Both the position numbers and the translations under genes were made by a program. Of a stretch of DNA of 64,000 bases, positions 48,339 to 57,989 are shown one piece after another. The stretch's first letter is position 1; each line of letters begins with the position of its first letter. Source of the DNA: Agromyces larvae (GTDB taxonomy: Bacteria; Actinomycetota; Actinomycetes; Actinomycetales; Microbacteriaceae); the NCBI RefSeq assembly GCF_022811705.1, contig NZ_CP094528.1:3720001-3784000 (forward strand), read 5' to 3'. The notes beneath the pieces are model-generated. The model saw only the letters and a list, made by a program, of their open reading frames with translations, was not told the DNA's origin and made no database searches.

Positions 48339-49840
48339 CCTCGCACGACGAGCAGGCGACGGATGCCGCGGGGCCCGAGACATCCGACCGCCCCGCCGGG
48401 CTCGACGCCACGCACCCCGTGACCGAGCGTGCAGGCCGAGGCGCAGCCGAGCGCGTGGCCGAGCGCGCACGGCAGGGCGCAGCCGAGCGCGCCCGCGGGC
48501 CGCTCTCGCCGCCGTTCACCTGGCTGTCGATCGGCATGTTCGCGCTCATCTTCATCGCCGCGTTCGAGGCGATGGCGGTGACGACGATCATGCCGATCGT
48601 CGCGCGCGACCTCGACGGCGAGCAGCTGTTCGCGCTCGCGTTCGCCGTGCCGCTGGCCGCCGGCATCGTCGGCATGGTCATCGCCGGCAACTGGACGGAC
48701 CGCGCGGGCCCGCTGCCCTCGCTCGTGACGGCCGCGGCGCTGTTCGTGGTGGGGCTCGTGATCGCCGGCACCGCGACCGACATGGGCGTGTTCATCGCGG
48801 GTCGCTTCGTGCACGGGCTGAGCGGGGCCGCGGTCATCGTGCCGCTGTACGTGATCGTGGCGCGGGTGTACCCCGAGCGACTGCGTGCGCGGGTGTTCGC
48901 CGGGTTCGCGGCGGCGTGGGTGATCCCGTCGATCGTGGGGCCGGCGCTGGCGGGGCTCGTGGTCGAGGCGTTCACGTGGCACTGGGTGTTCCTCGGGGTG
49001 ATCGTGCTCGTGCTGCCGGCCGCGGCGATGGTGCTGCCGCCGCTGCTGCGCGTGCGCGATCAGGTGCAGGGCGACCGGTCCGTGCCGTGGAGCATCGGCC
49101 GGGTGGGCTGGTCGGTGCTCGCCGCGGCGGCCGCGCTCGGCGTCTCGGTCGCGAAGGAGTTCGGGCCGCCGTGGCAGTGGGCGCTGGCCGCGGCCGCGAT
49201 CGCGGTGGCGGCGGTGGCGATCCGCCCGCTCATGCCGCGCGGCACGTTGCGCGCGGCGCGCGGCATGCCGGCGACGGTGCTGCAGAAGCTCGTGGTCGCC
49301 GGTGCGTTCTTCGGCGCCGAGATCTACCTGCCGTACCTGTTCATGGAGCGGTACGACTTCAGTCCGAGCCTCGCCGGCGCGGTGCTCACCGGGGCGGGCA
49401 TCTCCTGGGCGGCCGCGTCGTGGCTGCAGGGGCGGCTCGGCGAGCGGGTGTCGAACACGCAGGCGATCGTGATCGCGGCGGTCGCCCTGGCGGTCGCGCT
49501 GGCGACGGTGTTCGCGGTGGCCCTGTTCACGATGCATCCCGCGATCGCGTTCGCCGGGTGGACGCTCGCGGGCGCCGCGATGGGGTTCATGTACCCCAGG
49601 TTCAACGTCGAGGTGCTGTCGCTGTCCAAACGCAGCGAGCAGGGGTTCAACTCGGCGGCGCTGACGATCGCCGAGTCCATCGGCGCCGCGACGGCGCTCG
49701 CAGTGACCGCGCTCGTGACGAGCGCCGTGGGTCAGGGGGTGTTCGAGGCCGACTTCGCGGTCACCCTCGCGATCGCGCTCGTGGCCGTCGCGCTCGCGCC
49801 GCGGGTGCGGCCGGCCGGCGGCGGGCCGGCGGGTCGGTAG
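48335..49840 (+). CDS. MFS transporter
   Basis: A 501-residue transporter with 12-14 helices; FEAMAVTTIMPIVARDLDGEQLFALAFAVPLAAGIVGMV resembles actinobacterial efflux proteins. Residues ~20-55 are an Ala/Glu/Arg-rich cytoplasmic stretch with repeated AERA units. GTG overlaps the AKR stop. Substrate unknown. Confidence 0.85.
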   Translation: MTSHDEQATDAAGPETSDRPAGLDATHPVTERAGRGAAERVAERARQGAAERARGPLSPPFTWLSIGMFALIFIAAFEAMAVTTIMPIVARDLDGEQLFALAFAVPLAAGIVGMVIAGNWTDRAGPLPSLVTAAALFVVGLVIAGTATDMGVFIAGRFVHGLSGAAVIVPLYVIVARVYPERLRARVFAGFAAAWVIPSIVGPALAGLVVEAFTWHWVFLGVIVLVLPAAAMVLPPLLRVRDQVQGDRSVPWSIGRVGWSVLAAAAALGVSVAKEFGPPWQWALAAAAIAVAAVAIRPLMPRGTLRAARGMPATVLQKLVVAGAFFGAEIYLPYLFMERYDFSPSLAGAVLTGAGISWAAASWLQGRLGERVSNTQAIVIAAVALAVALATVFAVALFTMHPAIAFAGWTLAGAAMGFMYPRFNVEVLSLSKRSEQGFNSAALTIAESIGAATALAVTALVTSAVGQGVFEADFAVTLAIALVAVALAPRVRPAGGGPAGR

Positions 49841-49865
49841 ATCGCCGACGCGCCCGCTGCCCGGT

Positions 49866-49881
49866 ATGTGACTCGTCACAT
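49866..49881. promoter_or_regulatory. LacI-type operator, class TGTGAC-NN-GTCACA
   Basis: ATGTGAC-TC-GTCACAT, perfect 7-bp arms, 26 bp past the MFS stop and upstream of the LacI gene at 49998. Same core as 55906-55925 and 57101-57124, suggesting cross-control between the two pentose clusters. Confidence 0.6.
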
Positions 49882-49946
49882 GGCCTGCCGGCCCGAGGCC
49901 GAGCGGTCGCGATCGGACCTCGTCGGAGTGCCTCGTCCGTTGTGTG

Positions 49947-49984
49947 CATAATGGAGTGCCTGTGCATGTGAACGTGAACATGCA
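49947..49984 (+). promoter_or_regulatory. LacI gene -10 and second palindrome
   Basis: An extended -10 TGTGTGCATAAT ends at 49952. TGCATGT-N8-ACATGCA (49963-49984), enclosing GAACGTGA, lies at the expected transcription start and overlaps an upstream in-frame ATG at 49980. Confidence 0.6.
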
Positions 49985-49997
49985 GGAGCGGGTCGCG

Positions 49998-51038
49998 ATG
50001 CCGGACACGGACGGAGGGCGCATGCCGAGCATGCGGGATGTGGCGCGACTCGCCAATGTGTCGCACCAGACGGTCTCGCGCGTCATCAACGAGCACCCGA
50101 GCATCCGGCCCGAGACCCGCCAGCGCGTCCTCGAGGCCATGGAGACCCTGCAATACCGGCCGAATCGGGCGGCGCGCGCCCTCGTGACGAGCCGCTCGCG
50201 CACCATCGGCGTGCTGCTCGGCACCCGCGGCGAGTACGGCCCATCGTCATCGGTCGCGGCGATCGAGGACGCGGCGCGCGAGGCCGGCTACCTCGTGAAC
50301 ACCGCGAACCTGGCCGATGGCTCGACCGAGGCGCTGTCCGAAGCGGTCGACCACTTGCTCGAGCAGGCGGTCGAGGGCCTCGTCGTCATCGCGCCCCAGG
50401 TGCGCGTGTTCGACGTGCTGACCGACCTCCGCGTCGGCGTGCCGTTCGTCAGCCTCCAGTCCGAGCCGGGCGAACTCCGCACCGAGTCCTCGGCTCACCA
50501 GATGCACGGCGCCCGGCTCGCGACCGAGCACCTGATCGCGCTCGGGCACCGCGAGATCGTGCACATCGCGGGCGCGCAGGACTGGATCGAAGCCGACAGC
50601 CGGATGCGGGGGTTCCTCGAGGCGATCTCCGACGCCGATCTGCGCACGCATCCGCCGGTGCTCGGCGACTGGACCGCCGACTTCGGCTACTTCGCGGGCC
50701 GTGAACTCGCTCGTCGACGTGACTTCACGGCGGTGTTCGCCGCGAACGATGTGATGGCGATCGGGCTCCTGCACGGGTTCCGCGACGCCGGGCTCGACGT
50801 GCCGCGCGCGGTCAGCGTCGTCGGGTTCGACGACATCCCGCTCGCTCCGCACGTCTGGCCGCCCCTGACCACGGTGCACCAGGACTTCCAGGCGCTCGGC
50901 CGTCGCGCGGTCGCGCTGCTGCTCGACGAGATGCACGGCACCTCGACGGCGTCGGAGTTCGAGGTCGAGCACCGGCTGGTCGTGCGGGCGTCGGCTGCGC
51001 CGCCGCTCGGTGTCGAGGGCGTCGCCAGGCGGACTTGA
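49998..51038 (+). CDS. LacI-family regulator of the first ChvE/MmsAB operon
   Basis: A 346-residue repressor: HTH PSMRDVARLANVSHQTVSRVINEHPSIRPETRQRVLEAM, hinge YRPNRAARALVTSRSRTIGVLL, effector domain with LGHREIVHIAGAQDWIEADSRM and VSVVGFDDIPLAPHVWPPLTTV. It is closely paralogous to the LacI protein at 55977 (shared ...VSHQTVSRV, HIAGAQDW/HLAGPQDW, WPPLTTV). ATG at 49998 has GGAG nine bases upstream; ATG at 49980 is an alternative. Directly precedes the importer operon and its operator. Confidence 0.87.
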   Translation: MPDTDGGRMPSMRDVARLANVSHQTVSRVINEHPSIRPETRQRVLEAMETLQYRPNRAARALVTSRSRTIGVLLGTRGEYGPSSSVAAIEDAAREAGYLVNTANLADGSTEALSEAVDHLLEQAVEGLVVIAPQVRVFDVLTDLRVGVPFVSLQSEPGELRTESSAHQMHGARLATEHLIALGHREIVHIAGAQDWIEADSRMRGFLEAISDADLRTHPPVLGDWTADFGYFAGRELARRRDFTAVFAANDVMAIGLLHGFRDAGLDVPRAVSVVGFDDIPLAPHVWPPLTTVHQDFQALGRRAVALLLDEMHGTSTASEFEVEHRLVVRASAAPPLGVEGVARRT

Positions 51039-51088
51039 CACGTGCCGCATCGGGATGCAAGATGGCACGCGCGATGTGAACGTTCACA
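51035..51088 (+). promoter_or_regulatory. Promoter and operator of first ChvE/MmsAB operon
   Basis: TTGACA (51035-51040), 17-bp spacer, CAAGAT (51058-51063), then the perfect palindrome TGTGAACGTTCACA (51075-51088) just downstream of the expected start. Confidence 0.7.
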
Positions 51089-51139
51089 CGGCTCATCGCG
51101 ATCACCACCGCCTGCACGATCATCGACAGCGAGGTCACC

Positions 51140-52687
51140 GTGAACCACACGCCCCCGATCCTCGAGATGCGCTCCATCACGAAGGAGTTCCCCGGGGTAA
51201 AGGCGCTCTCCGACGTCTCCATCACCGTGCGCGCCGGCGAGATCCACGCGATCTGCGGTGAGAACGGCGCCGGCAAGTCGACGCTCATGAAGGTGCTCTC
51301 GGGCGTCTACCCCTTCGGCACCTACACCGGCGACATCTGGTATCAGGGCGAGATCGTCGAGTTCAAGGACATCCGCGCGTCCGAGCGCGCTGGCATCGCG
51401 ATCATCCACCAGGAGCTCGCGCTCATCCCCGAGCTGTCGATCACCGAGAACATCTTCCTGGGCAACGAGATCGAGCACGGCGGGCGCATCGACTGGCGTG
51501 CGGCGAAGCTGCGCGCCATGGATCTGCTCGCCCGGGTCGGACTGGACGAGGACCCCGACACGCAGATCAAGCACCTCGGCGTCGGCAAGCAGCAGCTCGT
51601 CGAGATCGCCAAGGCGCTCGTGAAGGACGTCAAGCTCCTCATCCTCGACGAGCCGACGGCCGCCCTCAACGAGGACGACTCGCAGCACCTGCTCGACCTG
51701 ATCCGAGGGCTGAAAGCCAAGGGCATCGCCTCGATCATGATCAGCCACAAGCTCAACGAGATCGAGCAGATCGCCGACTCGATCACGATCATCCGCGACG
51801 GCCAGACCATCGAAACCCTCGACGTCGCCGCCGGCGGGGTCGACGAGGATCGCATCATCCGCGGCATGGTCGGCCGTTCGCTCGAGAGCCGCTACCCCGA
51901 TCGCACTCCGAAGATCGGCGAGGTGTTCTTCCGGGTCGAGGACTGGACGATCCAGCACCCGCAGGTGCCCGAGCGGCTCGTCGTGAAGGGTTCGAGCCTC
52001 GAAGTCCGCCGCGGCGAGATCGTCGGCATCGCCGGCCTCATGGGCGCCGGCCGCACCGAACTCGCGATGAGCATCTTCGGACGCTCCTACGGCACCTACC
52101 TCTCGGGCAGGATCATCAAGGACGGCGAGGAGATCGTCCTGAAGGACGTCGAGTCCGCCATCGAGCACGGCCTGGCCTACGTCAGCGAGGACCGCAAGCA
52201 GCTCGGCCTGAACCTGCTCGACACGATCAAGCGCTCGATCGTCTCGGCGAAGCTGAGGAAGATCGCACGGCGCGGCGTCATCGACAACTCACGCGAACAC
52301 GGCATCGCCGAGGACTACCGCAAGCGACTGCGCATCAAGACCCCCAGCGTCGAGGCCGGCGTCTCGAAGCTCTCGGGCGGCAACCAGCAGAAGGTCGTGC
52401 TGGCGAAGTGGATGTTCACCGACCCCGACCTGCTGATCCTGGACGAACCCACCCGTGGCATCGACGTCGGGGCCAAGTACGAGATCTACACGATCATCCA
52501 GAACCTCGCGGCGCAGGGCAAGGGCGTGATCCTCATCTCGAGCGAACTGCCCGAACTGCTCGGCATCGCCGACCGGATCTACACGGTCTTCGAAGGCCAG
52601 ATCACCGACGACATCCCCGCATCCCAAGCGACCCCGGAGAACCTCATGCGCAGCATGACCTCCGCAAAGAAGAAGGCGAACGCATGA
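51140..52687 (+). CDS. mmsA: Multiple-monosaccharide ABC importer ATPase (MmsA/GguA-like)
   Basis: A 515-residue double-NBD ATPase. NBD1: [50 protein letters not shown]2: [59 protein letters not shown] and [20 protein letters not shown] are features of the GguA/MmsA subgroup rather than RbsA. GTG start at 51140. Overlaps the permease by ATGA. Should energise uptake of pentoses/galactose-type sugars. Confidence 0.92.
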   Translation: MNHTPPILEMRSITKEFPGVKALSDVSITVRAGEIHAICGENGAGKSTLMKVLSGVYPFGTYTGDIWYQGEIVEFKDIRASERAGIAIIHQELALIPELSITENIFLGNEIEHGGRIDWRAAKLRAMDLLARVGLDEDPDTQIKHLGVGKQQLVEIAKALVKDVKLLILDEPTAALNEDDSQHLLDLIRGLKAKGIASIMISHKLNEIEQIADSITIIRDGQTIETLDVAAGGVDEDRIIRGMVGRSLESRYPDRTPKIGEVFFRVEDWTIQHPQVPERLVVKGSSLEVRRGEIVGIAGLMGAGRTELAMSIFGRSYGTYLSGRIIKDGEEIVLKDVESAIEHGLAYVSEDRKQLGLNLLDTIKRSIVSAKLRKIARRGVIDNSREHGIAEDYRKRLRIKTPSVEAGVSKLSGGNQQKVVLAKWMFTDPDLLILDEPTRGIDVGAKYEIYTIIQNLAAQGKGVILISSELPELLGIADRIYTVFEGQITDDIPASQATPENLMRSMTSAKKKANA

Positions 52688-54039
52688 GCACGACGGCGAA
52701 CGACCCGGCCGCCCCGAAGAAGGGCGGGCTCTCCGACATCCGCAAGATCTTCGGAGGAGGTCAGTCCAGCCTCCGACAGTTCGGCATCCTCGGCAGCCTC
52801 ATCGTCATCATCGTGATCTTCCAGATCTGGACGAACGGTCTGACGCTCTCGCCGACGAACCTGATCAACGTCGTCAATCAGTACTCGTACATCCTGATCC
52901 TCGCGATCGGCATGGTGATGGTCATCATCATGGGGCACATCGACCTGTCGGTCGGCTCGGTGGCGGCCTTCACGGGCATCATCGTGGCGAAGTCGATGGC
53001 CGACTGGAACCTGCCTTGGCCGCTCGCGATCCTGCTCGGCATCGCCGTCGGCGTGGCGATCGGGGCCTGGCAGGGCTTCTGGGTCGCCGTCGTCGGGGTG
53101 CCCGCGTTCATCGTGACGCTCGCCGGCATGCTGATCTTCCGAGGCGGCAACCAGTTCATCGGCCAGTCGACCACGACCCCGGTGCCGCAGGAGTTCAGCG
53201 TCATCGGCGCCGGCTACCTGCCCGAGCTCGCCCTGCCGCTGCCGTTCAACGTGCTGACGATGGTGCTCGGCTTGCTGGGCGCGGGCTGGATCGTCTGGAA
53301 CGAGATCCGCCTGCGGAGCCAGCAGAAGAAGATGGGCTCCGACTCGGCGCCCGTGTGGGTGAGCATCATCAAGGTCGTCGTCCTGGCCGGCGTCATCCTC
53401 TGGGCCGCATGGCTGTTCGCCACGGGCCGCCCCGGCACCAGCTTCCCGATCTCGGGCATCATCCTCGTCGTCCTCGTGATCGTGTACTCGTTCGTCACCC
53501 GCAACACGATCTTCGGTCGGCACATCTACGCGGTCGGCGGCAACCGCCTCGCGTCGACCCTCTCCGGCGTCAAGGACCGCCGGGTGGACTTCTTCGTGAT
53601 GATGAACATGTCGGTGCTCGCCGCGGTCGCCGGCATGATCTACGTCGCACGTGCCACGGCCTCCGGCCCGCAGGACGGCAACGGCTGGGAGCTCGACGCG
53701 ATCGCGGCCGTGTTCATCGGCGGCGCGGCGGTCTCGGGCGGCATCGGCACCGTCATCGGCTCCATCGTCGGCGGTCTCGTGATGGCCTTCCTCAACAACG
53801 GACTCCAGCTCATCGGCGCCGGCGCCGATGTCGTGCAGATCATCAAGGGCCTCGTGCTGCTCATCGCGGTCGGCGTCGACGTGTGGAGCAAGCGCCAAGG
53901 TAGGCCGTCGATCATCGGAGTGTGGACGAGTCGCCGCAAGGCGCGTCTCGAAGCGCAGGCCCCTGAAGAGGCTCCGGCGGTCGCGCCCACGAGCCAGTCG
54001 AACGTGTCCTCGCAGCCTGAGGACCTGACCCGACGCTGA
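52684..54039 (+). CDS. mmsB: Multiple-monosaccharide ABC importer permease (MmsB/GguB-like)
   Basis: A 451-residue permease: [44 protein letters not shown] and [26 protein letters not shown] are the family core. Longer than RbsC because of an extra helical hairpin in the middle ([20 protein letters not shown]), typical of GguB, and a ~45-residue hydrophilic tail. Acts as homodimer in the membrane. Confidence 0.92.
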   Translation: MSTTANDPAAPKKGGLSDIRKIFGGGQSSLRQFGILGSLIVIIVIFQIWTNGLTLSPTNLINVVNQYSYILILAIGMVMVIIMGHIDLSVGSVAAFTGIIVAKSMADWNLPWPLAILLGIAVGVAIGAWQGFWVAVVGVPAFIVTLAGMLIFRGGNQFIGQSTTTPVPQEFSVIGAGYLPELALPLPFNVLTMVLGLLGAGWIVWNEIRLRSQQKKMGSDSAPVWVSIIKVVVLAGVILWAAWLFATGRPGTSFPISGIILVVLVIVYSFVTRNTIFGRHIYAVGGNRLASTLSGVKDRRVDFFVMMNMSVLAAVAGMIYVARATASGPQDGNGWELDAIAAVFIGGAAVSGGIGTVIGSIVGGLVMAFLNNGLQLIGAGADVVQIIKGLVLLIAVGVDVWSKRQGRPSIIGVWTSRRKARLEAQAPEEAPAVAPTSQSNVSSQPEDLTRR

Positions 54040-54130
54040 GACGGCTGCCGCGGCATCCGATCGAGCGTCACCAACCGAGAAACCCCAACCAAGAAATCCT
54101 TCGATCCCAACCCAAGAAAGTGAATGGTCA

Positions 54131-55246
54131 ATGAAGAAAATCACTCTGGCGGCCACCGCGGTCGCTGCGGTCGCAGCGCTCGCGCTGACCGGCTGCTCCT
54201 CGGACCGAGGCGGCGAGACGGGCGCTGAGCCCGCCGCGGCCGGCTTCGCCGCGGACGCCACGATCGGCATCGCCCTGCCCGACAAGACCTCGGAGAACTG
54301 GGTCCTGGCCGGCGGGCTGTTCGAGGACGGCCTGAAGGCCGCCGGGTTCAAGGGCGACGTGCAGTACGCGCCCGCCTCGAACACGGTCGCCGAGCAGCAG
54401 AACCAGATCTCGGCCATGGTCACCAACGGCGCCAAGGTCATCGTCATCGGCGCGAAGGACGGCAAGCAGCTGGGCACGCAGCTCCAGCAGGCCGCCGACG
54501 CCGGCGTGAAGATCATCGCGTACGACCGGCTCATCGAGAACACGCCGAACGTCGACTACTACGTCGCGTTCGACAACTACAAGGTCGGCCAGCTGCAGGG
54601 CCAGGCGCTGCTCGACGGCCTCGCCGAGCGCTCGGGCCACGACGCTCCGTGGAACATCGAGCTCTTCTCGGGCTCGCCCGACGACGCGAACTCGGCGGTG
54701 TTCTTCGACGGCGCCATGGAGGTGCTGCAGCCGAAGATCGACGACGGCACGCTCGTCGTGGTGTCGGGCCAGACCGAGATCGCGCAGACCGCGACCCAGG
54801 GCTGGGAGGCCGAGAACGCGCAGAGCCGCATGGACTCGCTGCTCGCCGCGAACTACGCCTCGGCGAACATCGACGGCGTGCTCTCGCCGAACGACAACCT
54901 CGCTCGCGCGATCCTCACCTCGGCGAAGCAGGCCGGCAAGGACATCGCGACGATCACGGTGACCGGTCAGGACTCCGAGGTCGAGTCGGTGAAGTCGATC
55001 ATGGCGGGCGAGCAGTACTCGACGATCAACAAGGACACCGCGCTTCTCGTGGAGCAGACGATCAAGATGATCCAGCAGCTCCAGCGGGGTGAGGAGGCCG
55101 ACGTCAACGACACCGAGCAGTACGACAACGGTGTGAAGGTCGTGCCGGCCTACCTGCTCGACCCGGTCATCGTGACCAAGGCGAACGCGGAAGAGGCGTA
55201 CGCGAACAACCCGAACCTCCTCGACATCGTCAAGCAGGCTCAGTAA
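54131..55246 (+). CDS. chvE: ChvE-like sugar-binding lipoprotein
   Basis: A 371-residue lipoprotein, lipobox LTGC. The ChvE pattern is clear: IGIALPDKTSENWVLAGGLFEDGL, QISAMVTNGAKVIVIGAKDG, IIAYDRLIENTPNVDYYVAFDNYKVG, IELFSGSPDDANSAVFFDGAMEVLQPKI and TVTGQDSEVESVKSIMAGEQYSTINKDT. ChvE homologues bind arabinose, galactose, xylose and glucose. The 91-bp gap before it is A-rich and unstructured with AAGAAAG as ribosome site. Last gene of the first importer operon. Confidence 0.9.
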   Translation: MKKITLAATAVAAVAALALTGCSSDRGGETGAEPAAAGFAADATIGIALPDKTSENWVLAGGLFEDGLKAAGFKGDVQYAPASNTVAEQQNQISAMVTNGAKVIVIGAKDGKQLGTQLQQAADAGVKIIAYDRLIENTPNVDYYVAFDNYKVGQLQGQALLDGLAERSGHDAPWNIELFSGSPDDANSAVFFDGAMEVLQPKIDDGTLVVVSGQTEIAQTATQGWEAENAQSRMDSLLAANYASANIDGVLSPNDNLARAILTSAKQAGKDIATITVTGQDSEVESVKSIMAGEQYSTINKDTALLVEQTIKMIQQLQRGEEADVNDTEQYDNGVKVVPAYLLDPVIVTKANAEEAYANNPNLLDIVKQAQ

Positions 55247-55265
55247 CCCTCACGCAGGGTGACGC

Positions 55266-55299
55266 GCGGCCCTCGCTCCGGTTCCGGAGCGGGGGCCGC
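55266..55299. terminator. Terminator after chvE
   Basis: GCGGCCCTCGCTCCG (55266-55280) and CGGAGCGGGGGCCGC (55285-55299) pair with one mismatch around GTTC; 20 bp after the stop, between convergent genes. Confidence 0.75.
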
Positions 55300-55337
55300 T
55301 TCGCTGCGCGCGGATGCTCCGGACGGATGCCACGGCG

Positions 55338-55877
55338 TCAGTTCGCGGCTCGCCGCGGGGGAGTGAGGCTGCGCCCGCCGAGGAACTCGATCATCTCGAT
55401 CGCCGTCGACTCGAGCACGCTGCCGCGCCCGAACTCCCAGCCGGCGTCCGTGGCGCGCAACGCGTGCTGGCGGATGACCGCGCGAATCTCGGTCGGCGCC
55501 GCCGTGGCCAGATAGAGGGCGACGGCGCCGCTGGTGATCGGGGCGAGCGTCGGCGTCCCGCCGGCTCGGCGAGCGAGGTCGAGGTAGACCAGCACGGCTC
55601 GGGCCAGGAGTCGCACGGGCACCTTGCGCCCGTTCCGCGCGTCGGCGGCGAGCGCACGCAACCGGTCGGGCAGCGCGTCGCCGGATGCCTCGGGGGCGCC
55701 TCGGGGGCGCAACCGGTCGAGGTCGCCCGCCGCGATGCCGGGCTCGGGGAGTCCGTCGGCGATGAGCGCGGCCTGCTCGAGCACCTCGGCGTACTCGATG
55801 CGACGGTCGGAGTGGACGCCGGACTCGTCGACCCGCTCCCGCCCGGAGAGCGGCAGATAGCGCATGAAGTCGCTCAT
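55338..55877 (-). CDS. Hypothetical protein
   Basis: A 179-residue protein I do not recognise. It is predicted soluble, Arg/Ala/Leu-rich and mainly helical; MRYLPLSGRERVDESG opens it and VRLLARAVLVYLDLARRAGG may be an amphipathic or weakly hydrophobic helix. No Cys, no clear motif. The ATG at 55875-55877 lies about 30 bp from a LacI-type palindrome that it shares with the divergent regulator gene, so it is probably part of the pentose regulon. Third-base composition is like its neighbours, supporting a real gene. Confidence 0.6.
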   Translation of the reverse strand: MSDFMRYLPLSGRERVDESGVHSDRRIEYAEVLEQAALIADGLPEPGIAAGDLDRLRPRGAPEASGDALPDRLRALAADARNGRKVPVRLLARAVLVYLDLARRAGGTPTLAPITSGAVALYLATAAPTEIRAVIRQHALRATDAGWEFGRGSVLESTAIEMIEFLGGRSLTPPRRAAN

Positions 55878-55905
55878 CCACCCATTATGGATGTGACCTG
55901 TCCGT

Positions 55906-55962
55906 GAATGTGACCCGTCACATTCGGGGCATACTGGTGCAGACGATGTGACCGAGCACATC
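55906..55962. promoter_or_regulatory. Two LacI-type operators between divergent genes
   Basis: GAATGTGAC-CC-GTCACATTC (55906-55925) has perfect 9-bp arms; GATGTG-N6-CACATC (55945-55962) follows 20 bp later, just upstream of the LacI GTG. A further GATGTGAC half-site lies at 55890. Likely autoregulation of the regulator and control of the hypothetical gene. Confidence 0.65.
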
Positions 55963-55976
55963 CGGAGCGAGGAACG

Positions 55977-56993
55977 GTGTCCGAGGAAGCCACGCGGGGC
56001 CGCGCCCCGAGCATCCGCGATGTCGCGCGCCTCGCGGGCGTCTCGCACCAGACCGTGAGCCGGGTGCTCAACCACCATCCGAGCATCCGGCCGGCGACGA
56101 AGCAGCGGGTGCTCGACGTGATGGCCGAGCTCCAGTACACGCCCAACCGGGCGGCGCGTGCGCTGTCGACCAGCAGGTCGCGCACGATCGGCATCCTCTC
56201 GTCGGCGACGACGCAGTACGGGCCCGCTTCGGCGATCACCGCGATCGATGCGGCCGCCCGTCGCGCGGGGTACTGGGTGAGCACCGCGAGCATCGAGTCG
56301 CCCGATTCCGACTCGATCTCGGCCGCGCTCGCGCACCTCGCCGCGCAGGGGGTCGAGGGGCTCGTGGTGATCGCCCCGCAGGCCCGAGTGTTCCGCACGC
56401 TCGAGCGCATGCAGATCGATGTGCCGTACGTCGCGCTGCAGACGACCGGTGACCCCGACCGGGCCATCTCGGTGGACCAGATCGAGGGTGCGCGCCTTGC
56501 GACCAGGCACTTGATCGAGCTGGGGCACCGGCACATCTACCACCTCGCCGGGCCCCAGGATTGGATGGAGGCCGAGGCTCGGATGCGGGGCTTCCTCGAC
56601 GAGATGGGCGCGCACGACGTGCCGATGACGGCGCCCATCCTCGGCGACTGGTCGGCGGCCTTCGGCTACCACGCGGGGCGCGAACTGCTCACGGTCCGCG
56701 ACTTCACCGCCGTGTTCGCGTCGAACGACCAGATGGCGCTCGGCCTCATGCACGCCGCGCGCGAGGCCGGGCTCGACGTGCCCCGCGACCTGTCGATCGT
56801 CGGCTTCGACGACATCCCCGACGCGGCGCACTTCTGGCCGCCGCTGACGACCGTGCGACAGGATTTCGCCGAGCTCGGCCGGCGCTGTGTGGCGGTGCTG
56901 CTGGGCGACCTCGACCCGTACCTCGAGGGAACGGCGGCGACGATCACGCCCGAGCTCGTGGTGCGCCAGAGCACGTCGTTCCCCGCGTTCTGA
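55977..56993 (+). CDS. LacI-family regulator of the AraD/second ChvE operon
   Basis: A 338-residue repressor paralogous to that at 49998: HTH PSIRDVARLAGVSHQTVSRVLNHHPSIRPATKQRVLDVM, hinge YTPNRAARALSTSRSRTIGIL, effector domain with LGHRHIYHLAGPQDWMEAEARM and LSIVGFDDIPDAAHFWPPLTTV. GTG start with GAGGAAC just upstream. Its recognition helix is nearly identical to the paralogue's, so both may bind the same operators, differing in ligand. Confidence 0.87.
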   Translation: MSEEATRGRAPSIRDVARLAGVSHQTVSRVLNHHPSIRPATKQRVLDVMAELQYTPNRAARALSTSRSRTIGILSSATTQYGPASAITAIDAAARRAGYWVSTASIESPDSDSISAALAHLAAQGVEGLVVIAPQARVFRTLERMQIDVPYVALQTTGDPDRAISVDQIEGARLATRHLIELGHRHIYHLAGPQDWMEAEARMRGFLDEMGAHDVPMTAPILGDWSAAFGYHAGRELLTVRDFTAVFASNDQMALGLMHAAREAGLDVPRDLSIVGFDDIPDAAHFWPPLTTVRQDFAELGRRCVAVLLGDLDPYLEGTAATITPELVVRQSTSFPAF

Positions 56994-57062
56994 GCGAGGC
57001 CGGCCGAGTCGGCCGACGTGCCGCGAGGCATCCGCGCGTTATCAACCCGTGACCCGCTCGGA

Positions 57063-57124
57063 TTGACAGACCAGGCGATCGTGCGGTTACGATGGCGGTC
57101 GTGAATGTGACCGGTCACATTCAC
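57063..57124 (+). promoter_or_regulatory. araD promoter and perfect 24-bp operator
   Basis: TTGACA (57063-57068), 18-19 bp spacer, TTACGAT (57087-57093), then GTGAATGTGACC and its exact complement (57101-57124), a perfect 24-bp palindrome covering the expected start site. The strongest member of the TGTGAC-GTCACA operator class here. Confidence 0.8.
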
Positions 57125-57153
57125 CGCTGATATCCCGCGACGAAGGAGTCCCA

Positions 57154-57876
57154 GTGCCTGCCGCCTCAGATGCCGCCCGCCTCGAGGTCGCGATCGCGCG
57201 CACCCGCGCCGATGTCGCGAAGCTCCACGCCGAGCTGGTGCGGTACGGGCTGGTCGTGTGGACGGGCGGCAACGTGTCGGGCCGGGTGCCGGGCGCCGAC
57301 CTGTTCGTGATCAAGCCGTCGGGTGTCTCGTACGACGAGCTCGCACCCGACAACATGATCCTCTGCGACCTCGACGGCACCGTCGTGCCGGGCACGCCCG
57401 GCGCCGAGCGCTCGCCGTCGAGCGACACCGCCGCCCACGCCTACGTCTACCGCAACATGCCCGAGGTCGGCGGGGTCGTGCACACCCACTCGACCTACGC
57501 GACCGCCTGGGCCGCACGCGGCGAGGAGATCCCCTGCGTGATCACGGCCATGGCCGACGAGTTCGGCGGGCCGATCCCCATCGGGCCGTTCGCGATCATC
57601 GGCGACGACTCGATCGGCCGGGGCATCGTCGAGACCCTGCGCGGGCACCGCTCGCGCGCTGTGCTGATGCAGAACCACGGCCCCTTCACCATCGGCGTCA
57701 GCGCGAAGGACGCGGTCAAGGCCGCGGTCATGGTCGAGGACGTCGCCCGCACGGTGCACCTCGCCCGCTCGCAGGGCGAGCTCATCCCCATCCCGCAGGA
57801 GTCGATCGACCGACTCTATGCGCGCTACCAGAACGTGTACGGCCAGGCGAGCGACGCTCGCCGGGAGACCACCTGA
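57154..57876 (+). CDS. araD: L-ribulose-5-phosphate 4-epimerase-like class II aldolase
   Basis: A 240-residue protein with the AraD pattern: [62 protein letters not shown] (zinc His pair), [11 protein letters not shown] and [16 protein letters not shown] (third His). AraD converts L-ribulose 5-phosphate to D-xylulose 5-phosphate, the last dedicated step of L-arabinose catabolism; related UlaF/SgbE enzymes use other pentulose phosphates. GTG start after GAAGGAG. First gene behind the strong operator, ahead of the second ChvE system. Confidence 0.88.
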   Translation: MPAASDAARLEVAIARTRADVAKLHAELVRYGLVVWTGGNVSGRVPGADLFVIKPSGVSYDELAPDNMILCDLDGTVVPGTPGAERSPSSDTAAHAYVYRNMPEVGGVVHTHSTYATAWAARGEEIPCVITAMADEFGGPIPIGPFAIIGDDSIGRGIVETLRGHRSRAVLMQNHGPFTIGVSAKDAVKAAVMVEDVARTVHLARSQGELIPIPQESIDRLYARYQNVYGQASDARRETT

Positions 57877-57989
57877 GACTTGCCGACCCCGCCGGGGGAC
57901 GCGAGGGATGCGATCGGCATGGACGCGGCCGCATCCGACCTGTCACCAAGACAACGACGTCCATGACTGACACAGTGAAAGGACACATC

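Noticed and set aside
55338..56831. Long minus-strand open frame (about 497 codons) across the LacI gene at 55977
   Set aside because: Most of it is antisense to a clear LacI protein; only the last 179 codons, downstream of 55877, look like an independent gene.
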